The notes under the pieces are model-generated. The model was not told the DNA's origin. It made no database searches and saw nothing but the letters and a program-made list of their open reading frames with translations. A stretch of 40,621 nt of DNA from Ruegeria sp. HKCCD7303 (GTDB taxonomy: Bacteria; Pseudomonadota; Alphaproteobacteria; Rhodobacterales; Rhodobacteraceae). This document shows positions 34,023 through 40,621 of this stretch, piece by piece (the stretch's first letter is position 1; each line of letters starts with the position of its first letter). The translations under genes and the position numbers were made by a program. The stretch is taken from positions 1 through 40,621 of the forward strand of contig NZ_WVRE01000015.1 in the NCBI RefSeq assembly GCF_013111185.1. The letters are read 5' to 3'.

Positions 34023-34154
34023 AACCCTTGTTGGATTAGCTTTAAGAAGTGGCCATTTTTGCAGTCACATTCGTACATCCTAATTCAAAAGGGGCAACCG
34101 AGCCAATGAATTCCAGACTATAGTTGGCAAAACATGAATATGAAGGGAGTACTT

Positions 34155-35552
34155 ATGTCCGGCTTACGAATGTCTCTTTGCTCGACGGCAATTGTCGCGG
34201 CAGTTCTTTCTTTTTCGGCGACCGCGCAGGCTCAGGATCAAGAAGAACCCCAAACGCTGTTTACCAACGTGCATGTCTTCGACGGTGTGAATGAGCAACG
34301 CATTGAAAATGCCAGTGTTCTGGTCGAGGGCAATCTGATCAAGTCCGTCTCAACCGATGCCATTGATGCGCCGAGCGCGACGGTTATCGACGGCGGTGGG
34401 CGCACTCTGACACCGGGCTTTATAGAGAATCACGCGCACCTGATGCTCATGGGGCCATCGATTGCCGAGATGGAAACCAACTCGACCTGGGAGGATTTCG
34501 CCATCCACGGGACCCGGATGGCCGAAATGTACCTGATGCAGGGCTTCACGACCGTTCGCGATGCCGGGGGCGCTGGCGGCGGGCTGCGGCGCGCAATTGA
34601 CGCCGGCCAGATCGTCGGCCCCCGCTTTTATCCTTCCGGGGCATTTCTCGGAACACGTGGTGGTCACGCCGATTTCGCATCCTTCACATCTCCGCCGGGT
34701 GGGGTGACCAACTTTGGGACTCTGAATATGGCCCAACAGGTCAACGGTGTTGACGAAATTTACATGTATGGCCGCAACAACCTGCGCATGGGTGCCACGC
34801 AATTGAAGTTCATGCAATCAGGTGGGGTGATTTCGGCATTCGATCCATGGCAGTTGCTCGCCGGTTCGAAAGAAGAGATCGAGGCCGCTGTTCAGGTTGC
34901 CAACGAGTACGGCACCTATGTCATGGCACATTCCTACCGCAAAGAAGCGATCATCAATGCCCTGAATGCAGGGGTCAGAACCATTGAACACGGATTTCAC
35001 TTTGACTGCGAGATTTCTGCTTTGATGAAAGAAAAAGGAGCGTACATCACGACGAACATCACAGCATTTGATCCAGGCCTACTTGATGTTCCTTCCGTGA
35101 AAAACAACCCCAACAGTTTGAGGAAGGCCAAATCGGCCTCGGCGACCTTCGAAGCCTACATTCCAAGTATGAAGGAATGCCCGGCGCCGCGCGGTTTCCA
35201 AACCGATTGCGTCGGCTCGGTCGAAGCGTGCAACATCCAGATCGCCTACGAGAAACATCTGAATAACCATTTCTTCGGCCCCTATGCGTCGATGGTAACC
35301 CTAACTTCGGTAGGTGGCGAGATCGCGGCACTTAGCGGTGATTTCATGAACCCCTATCCGGAAGGCAAACTGGGTGTGATCGAAGAAGGCGCCTATGCCG
35401 ACATCCTGCTGATAGACGGCAACCCCCTCGAAGACTTCTCTGTCGTTGGAACAGGCGATCAGTGGTTCGGTGCGGACCCGAGGCCGGACAGCCCGGAAAC
35501 AATCCGCCTGATCATGAAGGACGGTGTGATCTACAAAAACACACTGGATTGA
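34155..35552 (+). CDS. Exported metal-dependent amidohydrolase
   Basis: Start taken at ATG 34155, since AAGGGAG lies five bases upstream; in-frame ATGs at 34134 and 34140 have none. The product is 465 residues, signal peptide ending ATAQAQ. Using numbering from 34134, ligands are His100 and His102 in ENHAHLM, Lys225 in LKFMQSGG (carboxylated in binuclear members), His266 in AHSYRK, His286 in IEHGF and Asp358 in FQTDCVG. The set is complete, so activity is expected. Closing GVIEEGAYADILLIDGNPL is the common family end. Substrate may be a peptide-like or cyclic amide. DUF3299 and porin genes follow. Confidence 0.86.
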   Translation: MSGLRMSLCSTAIVAAVLSFSATAQAQDQEEPQTLFTNVHVFDGVNEQRIENASVLVEGNLIKSVSTDAIDAPSATVIDGGGRTLTPGFIENHAHLMLMGPSIAEMETNSTWEDFAIHGTRMAEMYLMQGFTTVRDAGGAGGGLRRAIDAGQIVGPRFYPSGAFLGTRGGHADFASFTSPPGGVTNFGTLNMAQQVNGVDEIYMYGRNNLRMGATQLKFMQSGGVISAFDPWQLLAGSKEEIEAAVQVANEYGTYVMAHSYRKEAIINALNAGVRTIEHGFHFDCEISALMKEKGAYITTNITAFDPGLLDVPSVKNNPNSLRKAKSASATFEAYIPSMKECPAPRGFQTDCVGSVEACNIQIAYEKHLNNHFFGPYASMVTLTSVGGEIAALSGDFMNPYPEGKLGVIEEGAYADILLIDGNPLEDFSVVGTGDQWFGADPRPDSPETIRLIMKDGVIYKNTLD

Positions 35553-35578
35553 CCAGATAAAGCAGCCGGAGAGCATTC

Positions 35579-36343
35579 ATGCGAAATTGGTTTTGCTCCG
35601 CAGTATTCGCAGGGTTGGTTTTGTGCGGTTATGATGCTGCGGCGACGCCTGGAACCGCGTTGGACTGGGCAGATCTGCCAGATCCGTCTGCGCAGGTCTT
35701 TGATGACCCCTATCGTGAACTCAGCCCCGAACAGTTCGACGATGTTCTTTTCGTTGTGCGTATACGCGGCAGGTTGCAGCAGGAGGTTGGCAGCGCCGAA
35801 GAACGGCAGAAATGGCAATTGCTTTTAGCAGAGACCGAAGACGCCTTGGTGTCAGACGGAATTGACGTCGACTGGTTACTCGATCAGCGCGAGGTTGTGA
35901 CTGAACGTCGAAGAAAGGCTGGAACGAGCGGAAACCCGCAATTCGACGGCAGAACAATCACACTCGCGGGCTTTGCCATTCCTGCTCCAAGCGATCCGGA
36001 CGGCCGGCCTGTGGCGTATTTGGTGCCAGAAAGAGGGATGTGCAGCCACATGCCTCCACCTCCGCCTAACCAGATGATCCGTGTGCGGTTGAACGGGGAC
36101 TGGGCGCCTAGCTATTTCCACGAACCCGTTCGGCTGACAGGCACGCTGACTATCGATCCTTCCGTTCATAATATGATGGTTGTGGATGGCCTCATGCCTA
36201 TGAATGCGACTTTCCAGCTAGAGGCGGAACGTGTCGAAACTCTGGAAACCGAGGCAGACAGGTTGGAATGGAAGCAGCGTGCTGCTGATCGCATCCGCGC
36301 GGCAGGAAATCGCAAGACCGGTGGGGCACAGGCGTCAAAATGA
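35579..36343 (+). CDS. DUF3299 periplasmic protein
   Basis: A 254-residue protein with an N-terminal hydrophobic leader (MRNWFCSAVFAGLVLCGYDA). A helical stretch (about 60-115) is followed by the domain with ITLAGFAIPAP, YLVPERGMCSHMPPPPPNQ and FHEPVRLTGTLTID; the MCSHMPPPPPN block is the usual DUF3299 mark with its conserved Cys and His. Start supported by GGAGAG. The end overlaps the porin start by 4 bases (ATGA). No function is established; the family is often near transporter or lipoprotein genes. It lies 26 bases after the amidohydrolase stop. Confidence 0.82.
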   Translation: MRNWFCSAVFAGLVLCGYDAAATPGTALDWADLPDPSAQVFDDPYRELSPEQFDDVLFVVRIRGRLQQEVGSAEERQKWQLLLAETEDALVSDGIDVDWLLDQREVVTERRRKAGTSGNPQFDGRTITLAGFAIPAPSDPDGRPVAYLVPERGMCSHMPPPPPNQMIRVRLNGDWAPSYFHEPVRLTGTLTIDPSVHNMMVVDGLMPMNATFQLEAERVETLETEADRLEWKQRAADRIRAAGNRKTGGAQASK

Positions 36344-37518
36344 TAAGACTCCTGGTTGCCGCATTGAGCATTGCATTTGCTGGCGCAGCGTCGGCTCAGG
36401 GACTATCCGGGCCATCTTCAGTCGAAGCCGATCTTGCGCCCGGAGACGGGCTCACCGATCCGCAATATCGTTCCGATTTTCCACGCAACATCGCACCGGG
36501 TTGGTTTCAGTGGAAAGACCGACTGGCTGAGGGTGGTTTTCGGTTCAACATTGACTACCTGGCATTGGGCCAAACCACGGATGCTGATCTGGGAACCGGC
36601 GAAGCAGCCAGCGGAATTGCGCGGTTCTACGGCAGTTGGCAGGCAACTGAACGGGGGTCTCTGACATTCAAGATCGAAGACAGGCACAGTTATACTGACG
36701 TTGCTCCGCAATTTCTCGGGCTGGATGGCGGAGCCCTTTCAATCACGGGAACAGCCTTCAATGACAACGGTTTGCTTCTGACCAATTTGTTCTGGACCCA
36801 AAGGGCTGAGAATGGGTCGTGGGCGCTGCAAGTCGGCCAGATTGATGTAACGGACTTTGTGGATATCTACGGGTTGGTAAGCCCCTACAGTGGTTTTCAA
36901 AACCTGTCTTTCAATACCAACCCGACAATCAACACGCCCAACCAAGGCCTTGGTATTGCCGGTGGGGTAAAGCTGAGCGAGAACCTCTACGCCGTTGCCA
37001 GCGTATCAGACGCAAACGCCGACCCGTCCGATCCAAACTTTGATGTGTTTAGCGACGGCAATCTCTTCAAGTCGCTCGAACTTGGGTACACGTCCGGCTT
37101 TGATCGCATCTACTTCGACAATATCCGTCTGACCCTCTGGCATGCGGATGCGGCTGACGATGGCAGTCGAGCAGAAGATTACGGCGCAGCGTTTTCCGCC
37201 GCATGGTTTGTTGACAATAAATGGATGCCGTTCTTCCGTGCAGGGGCCTCGAAGGGAACCGCAGCGCTTTATGAACGGTCGATTTCTGCCGGTCTCGGTT
37301 ACTATGGTCGCAACACCGATTTGGCCGGTCTGGGCCTAAACTGGGCCGAAGCAAGAGGCATAGATGGCGATCAGTTCACGCTTGAAGCTTTCTACCGCTT
37401 TTCAATCTCACCCGGACTGCAGATCACGCCATCGGTACAATTCATTTCCGACCCGCTTCTAAATCCCGATCAGGACCGGATTACCCTGTTCGGTCTAAGA
37501 ACCCGGATCGTTTTCTAA
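36340..37518 (+). CDS. Carbohydrate-porin-like outer-membrane protein (OprB-type)
   Basis: A 392-residue protein with signal peptide 1-19 (ends ASA-QG). FRFNIDYLALGQTT starts the barrel, WALQVGQIDVTDFVDIYG and SPYSGFQNLSFNTNPTINTP are typical OprB-family strands and turns, and the end reads RITLFGLRTRIVF with the terminal Phe of barrels. A 14- to 16-stranded channel is expected, possibly sugar-selective. Translationally coupled to the DUF3299 gene. With the exported amidohydrolase it could admit the substrate or release the products; the substrate is not readable. Confidence 0.82.
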   Translation: MIRLLVAALSIAFAGAASAQGLSGPSSVEADLAPGDGLTDPQYRSDFPRNIAPGWFQWKDRLAEGGFRFNIDYLALGQTTDADLGTGEAASGIARFYGSWQATERGSLTFKIEDRHSYTDVAPQFLGLDGGALSITGTAFNDNGLLLTNLFWTQRAENGSWALQVGQIDVTDFVDIYGLVSPYSGFQNLSFNTNPTINTPNQGLGIAGGVKLSENLYAVASVSDANADPSDPNFDVFSDGNLFKSLELGYTSGFDRIYFDNIRLTLWHADAADDGSRAEDYGAAFSAAWFVDNKWMPFFRAGASKGTAALYERSISAGLGYYGRNTDLAGLGLNWAEARGIDGDQFTLEAFYRFSISPGLQITPSVQFISDPLLNPDQDRITLFGLRTRIVF

Positions 37519-37632
37519 TGCGGGGTGAAGGCAGTCACTAAGGGGTGTGCCAAAGGGCAACTAAGAGAGATCAAGCGCGTGCCGGAATTTTCAACGCCGG
37601 TCGAATGAAGTTGGGAAGCAAAGGAACAATCT

Positions 37633-38013
37633 ATGAAGATTGCATACGGAATTCTTGCAGCCTTAGCAGTTGTGTTTTTCATCCTTGGAGGCAGCGATGC
37701 CCATGCCAAAGACAACAAGGGTAAAAAGCCGAACAAGGGGGGCAAGAACGGTGATGTCAGCATTCAGATAGAAGACAAACCCGGCAAAGGCCCAAAAGCT
37801 GTACCACCTGGACAGATCAAGCGCTACACGCGCGGTGCCAAGCTCCCATCTGACCTGGAGTTCGAGGATATTGGGGACCTTTCCAAATGGAAGCTTGGGG
37901 AGCCGGGCAAAGGAAACCGCTACATTCTGGTCGATGACGAAGTCCTCGAAGTTACGAATGACCTGTCTACCGTGGTCGATGCCGTCGGCATCGTCGGTGA
38001 TCTTCTAAATTAG
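37633..38013 (+). CDS. CigR/RcnB-like small exported protein
   Basis: A 126-residue protein with a signal peptide (MKIAYGILAALAVVFFILGG, cleaved near AHA-KD). A Lys/Gly-rich linker (KKPNKGGKNG) precedes a short C-terminal domain with PPGQIKRYTRGAKLPSDLEF and YILVDDEVLEVTNDLSTVVDAVG, the pattern of CigR/RcnB-like periplasmic proteins. AAAGGA precedes the ATG by seven bases. Members anchor to metal stress or virulence regulation in enterobacteria; the role here is unknown. Two hairpins follow the stop. Confidence 0.78.
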   Translation: MKIAYGILAALAVVFFILGGSDAHAKDNKGKKPNKGGKNGDVSIQIEDKPGKGPKAVPPGQIKRYTRGAKLPSDLEFEDIGDLSKWKLGEPGKGNRYILVDDEVLEVTNDLSTVVDAVGIVGDLLN

Positions 38014-38030
38014 GCGAAAGTACGATGTTT

Positions 38031-38093
38031 CAGGGCAAGAACTACCTCGTTTGCCCTGACGCTGGCCGGGGCGATCATTTGTGAACCCCGGCC
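38031..38093 (+). terminator. Tandem hairpins downstream of the CigR-like gene
   Basis: CAGGGCAA (38031-38038) pairs with TTGCCCTG (38051-38058) around a 12-base loop, and GGCCGGGG (38064-38071) pairs with CCCCGGCC (38086-38093) around a 14-base loop. Both are perfect 8-bp stems. No U tract follows either, so they may end transcription through Rho or stabilise the mRNA instead of acting as intrinsic terminators. Confidence 0.55.
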
Positions 38094-38124
38094 CAAGTTC
38101 AAAACCCGGATCCGAGGCGCTACG

Positions 38125-38247
38125 ATGATAAAGGCCCTTCTTGTTCTTTTTGCGCTTGCTACCTTTTCGTCAGCACGCGCCCTACTCGCTCAGGAAAACG
38201 GTGCAACTGAAGTCCCGCAAACAATACGCTTTGAGGGCTATGTATAG
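38125..38247 (+). pseudogene. Short secreted-peptide frame, probable truncated gene
   Basis: ATG 38125 opens 40 codons reading MIKALLVLFALATFSSARAL, then 20 more residues to TAG. The N-terminus is a convincing signal peptide, which is unusual for chance. The frame stops about 110 bases before a dispersed repeat begins, so I read it as the 5' end of an exported-protein gene cut by repeat insertion or deletion. A genuine 40-residue secreted peptide is the alternative. Confidence 0.45.
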
Positions 38248-38360
38248 CCCAGTCGCGAAGCAGAACTGTCGCCTTTGGTGGACAATGTGGTCAACCGGAC
38301 TTTGCAAAGTCTGCTTTCTGCGCATCGCTGACATTGGTGCTTTCAGCAACATCGGTTGGT

Positions 38361-38416
38361 TTGGGCTCGAAGCGGCCATTCTCCGCAGCTTGCATGTTTG
38401 GCAGGTCCAGCCCGAA
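38361..38416. repeat. GGGCT/AGCCC dispersed element, copy 5
   Basis: Inverted arms TTGGGCT (38361-38367) and AGCCCGAA (38409-38416) with inner CATTCTCCGCAGCTTGCATG. It runs directly into the 91-base repeat that follows. Confidence 0.75.
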
Positions 38417-38499
38417 GCAGGCATTCACAGTCAAGCTTTTCAGTTTTGCACCAAACCGTTCACTAGGACATGCGCGACGTTCAGGAAATCATGTTGTCT
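38409..38499 (+). repeat. 91-base dispersed repeat, copy 2
   Basis: Matches 24691-24781 over 91 bases with six substitutions and no gaps. It begins with the AGCCC arm of the element at 38361 and ends 35 bases before the cyclase start. Confidence 0.85.
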
Positions 38500-38533
38500 T
38501 TTCCAAGCAGCGTAATTTGCGTTACCAATAGAC

Positions 38534-40249
38534 ATGAATGGAGACCGCAGACTTTCCGCAGTACTCTCGGCAGATGTAGTAAACTACTCAGGCCAGATTA
38601 AGGCAGATGAAAATAGGACTCTCAGCGAACTTCGTGTTCTACGTCGAGAGTTATTTGATCCTTTGGTTAGCGATCATCGAGGTAATGTCGTTAAGAGGAT
38701 GGGTGATGGATGGATAGTCGAGTTTAACTCGGTATCTGATGCAGTACGATGCGCCCTTGATCTTCAAAGCCAGGTGTCGACTCAGTCCTCATTGAAACTA
38801 CGAGTGGGTGTGCATCTTGGAGATGTCGTATTCGACGAAGATGACATTTTCGGCGATGGCATCAATCTATCTGCACGTCTACAAGAGGCTTCCAACGAAG
38901 GGGCTGTGTTAATTTCAGATGTCGTCCATCGCAGCCTTGACGAGCGCCTCGCTGAGCAATTTTATCGCGCTGGAGAGCGACAGTTTAAGAACGCGCCGTC
39001 ACCAATAGAAGTTTTCCAATGGTCGCCGCCAGGTTCTGCCCCACCGCGAGTAACTCCGGCTAGCCATACAAAGTCTCTGCTAATCGGCGTCTTACCTTTC
39101 GATAATCTTTCTTCTGACCCGGATCAGGAGTTTTTTGCAGATGGAATTACCGAAGAGATCATCACCACTTTATCAAAACTCCCGAATTTACTAGTCGTCG
39201 CGCGTAACTCTACATTCGTCTACAAAGGTCGCTCCGTTGACGTGAAACAGGTCGGTCTGGAGCAGGGTGTCGATCTTGTTCTTGAGGGAAGTGTCCGTCA
39301 AAGCGGTAACCGGGTGAGGATCACAGCACAGCTAATCGATGCAAAGTCCGGCATGCATATTTGGGCAGACCGCTATGATCGCCTCATTGAAGATGTATTC
39401 GAAGTTCAGGATGAAATCGCACTTAGGATTGCAACCGAGCTTCAAGTCGAACTGTTGGCGGGAGAAATGGCTCGTTTCAGAGGATCCGGCACAAATAACC
39501 TAGGCGCGTGGACCGCTCAACTAAAGGCCGTTGAGGCTTCGCGCAGAATTACCAGGGAAGCTCAGGCCGACGCTCGCCGATTTGCACAACAGGCAATTGC
39601 ACTCGACCCGGGTTACTCGGCTCCGTATTGTACTTTGGGATTCATTTGCACTGTCGAAGCACGACATGGATTTGTTGCTGACCGGCGTGCCGCGCTAGCG
39701 GAGGCTCGTGACTGCGCTCAGCGGGCTCTGGAAATAGACAGCTACAACCCAGAGGCTCACGCTATTGCGGGTTTTGCGGATGCAATCGATGGCAAGCTGG
39801 TTTCGGCTATCGAGAAGTTCAACGAGGCACTAGCGCTGAATCCAAACCACGCTGACGTGGCTGCCAGACTGTCAATCACCCTAGCTTTCAATGGCCAGGC
39901 AAATGAAGCGATCCAAGTCGCACAACAAGCCATTACCCTGAACCCTCACTATCCAGGTTGGTATGCAGGCGTTCTGGGTTTAGCCCTTCGACTCGACGGT
40001 CAATACGAGGAAGCCAAGAAAGCATTCACCGAATATGGTCAAAGGGTTGAAGGCTTTGGTCACCTCGACCTCGTAATCGTCCATGTAGAGACGGAGAACC
40101 TTGAGGCCGCTCGCGATGAAGCACGGAATGTGATGAAATACCGCCCTCAGTTTTCCATATCGGACTGGGCGAATACTCAACTTTTCTCTGACAGAAAAAG
40201 GCTGGAGAAAGACTGTGCGTCATTGCGACTAGCCGGTTTGCCTGAATAG
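38534..40249 (+). CDS. Class III cyclase-TolB-like-TPR protein
   Basis: A 571-residue protein with an N-terminal class III cyclase domain (8-150): LSADVVNYS with metal Asp14, KRMGDGWIVEF with Asp58, and RVGVHLGDVVFD. A linker leads to a TolB-N/FlgO-like region (about 180-320: IGVLPFDNLSSDPDQEFFADGI, LVLEGSVRQSGNRVRITAQL), then TPR-like repeats (about 340-560: AIALDPGYSAPYCTLG, ALEIDSYNPEAHAIAG, ALALNPNHADVAARLS, AITLNPHYPGWYAGV). This fused architecture is frequent in Rhizobiales and Rhodobacterales. Both metal aspartates are present so cyclic nucleotide synthesis is plausible, with TPRs for protein contacts. It stands alone behind the repeat. Confidence 0.88.
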   Translation: MNGDRRLSAVLSADVVNYSGQIKADENRTLSELRVLRRELFDPLVSDHRGNVVKRMGDGWIVEFNSVSDAVRCALDLQSQVSTQSSLKLRVGVHLGDVVFDEDDIFGDGINLSARLQEASNEGAVLISDVVHRSLDERLAEQFYRAGERQFKNAPSPIEVFQWSPPGSAPPRVTPASHTKSLLIGVLPFDNLSSDPDQEFFADGITEEIITTLSKLPNLLVVARNSTFVYKGRSVDVKQVGLEQGVDLVLEGSVRQSGNRVRITAQLIDAKSGMHIWADRYDRLIEDVFEVQDEIALRIATELQVELLAGEMARFRGSGTNNLGAWTAQLKAVEASRRITREAQADARRFAQQAIALDPGYSAPYCTLGFICTVEARHGFVADRRAALAEARDCAQRALEIDSYNPEAHAIAGFADAIDGKLVSAIEKFNEALALNPNHADVAARLSITLAFNGQANEAIQVAQQAITLNPHYPGWYAGVLGLALRLDGQYEEAKKAFTEYGQRVEGFGHLDLVIVHVETENLEAARDEARNVMKYRPQFSISDWANTQLFSDRKRLEKDCASLRLAGLPE

Positions 40250-40493
40250 GAGCAAGGTTTCGCTGTAGCAGGATGGTTTGTGATGCAAACCAATCTCACA
40301 CGTTTCCGATTTGGGTTCGTGATGGCCGTGCGCTTCTAGGCGCCTTGGCGGTAGGCCGCAGTCCAAACCCGGATACTCACAAATGGGCCCAGCAATTTCC
40401 CAGTAGCAGACGAAAGCTGCCCTTCGCGGTTAAGCAACCAAGTTGATAATTTTGGCCGATTATCCGTAGGAACTTGAAGCTTAATTTATTTGA
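40250..40493. other. Intergenic interval with a degraded repeat
   Basis: No gene seen. Around 40385-40440 a sequence with GGGCCCAGC, GTAGCAGACGAAAGC and TTAAGCAACCAAG resembles a diverged dispersed element, but arms are not clear. Confidence 0.35.
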
Positions 40494-40621
40494 TCAAGCG
40501 GGCTTTATTAGTGTTTCCAGATATGCCCGAGTGTCGGCATCCCACGAGCTGGGGTCCTCTCCATGAGCGACCACCGCGTGCAGTTCCATGAGCTTCCAGA
40601 CTTCGTCCTTGGTCGCTGCAA
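40494..40621 (-). CDS. 3' end of a minus-strand gene (partial)
   Basis: From the right edge a minus-strand frame reads EVWKLMELHAVVAHGEDPSS, then WDADTRAYLETLIKPA, and stops at TGA 40496-40494. Forty-one codons are visible without a start. Codon use favours G/C in the third position like the window's other genes, which supports it being real. It is convergent with the cyclase-TPR gene. The product is not recognised from this tail. Confidence 0.6.
   Translation of the reverse strand, partial: AATKDEVWKLMELHAVVAHGEDPSSWDADTRAYLETLIKPA

Noticed and set aside
34155..35552. Loss of the last metal ligand in the amidohydrolase
   Set aside because: The Asp is present in FQTDCVG, so the metal set is complete.

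Overview
The window looks like a chromosomal stretch from a marine alphaproteobacterium, most likely of the Rhodobacterales (Roseobacter group). This is an inference from moderate GC, AAAGGA/AGGAGG ribosome sites, periplasmic and outer-membrane families typical of that group, and class III cyclases fused to sensor or TPR modules. No rRNA, transposase, integrase or CRISPR array was found. There is one tRNA-like gene.

Layout. 1-2458: 3' end of a small cysteine-rich secreted protein, a gene-poor gap, an SDR oxidoreductase, and a relic of the 5' end of a hydratase gene. 2422-7238 (minus): a three-gene RbbA-type export operon (membrane-fusion protein, double ATPase fused to a permease, second permease). 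7509-10630: a secreted phosphatase/phosphodiesterase and two paralogous monohaem cytochromes c. 10860-13053: a DUF6512 membrane protein, a Cds1-like cysteine desulfhydrase and a full-length paralogue of the left-edge protein. 13142-17604: an NTF2-like protein, a LysR regulator with a 21-bp palindrome in its promoter, and a divergent run of helical protein, arylsulfatase and outer-membrane barrel. 17883-21300: an FAH/hydratase-family enzyme behind an apparently leaderless promoter, a DUF2779 nuclease-like protein and an NTF2-cyclase fusion.

21750-24496 is the most unusual part. An atypical 94-nt tRNA-like gene with encoded CCA is followed four bases later by the ribosome site of a packed cassette of seven small genes. 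Three successive junctions are 8-bp overlaps of the form ATGNNTGA. The large member carries two copies of a CxxC zinc-ribbon-like unit, the first resembling a small-protein family common in phages. The cassette is read as phage-derived or mobile DNA of unknown function.

24929-33014 is accessory-looking: lipocalin-like, P-loop ATPase, endostatin/lectin-like secreted protein, NTF2-like, DUF6714 and small membrane proteins, then a two-gene operon of a CrtC/AttH lipocalin and a dihaem cytochrome. Its gaps hold copies of a dispersed element with GGGCT/AGCCC arms. 33015-38013 holds an AraC regulator divergent from an exported amidohydrolase, a DUF3299 protein, a carbohydrate-porin-like protein and a CigR/RcnB-like protein. 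38534-40249 is a cyclase/TolB-like/TPR protein, and the right edge cuts a minus-strand gene.

Functionally, much of the window suits a nutrient scavenger at the cell surface: exported sulfatase, phosphatase and amidohydrolase each sit near barrels, cytochromes or regulators. Substrates cannot be read from the sequence.
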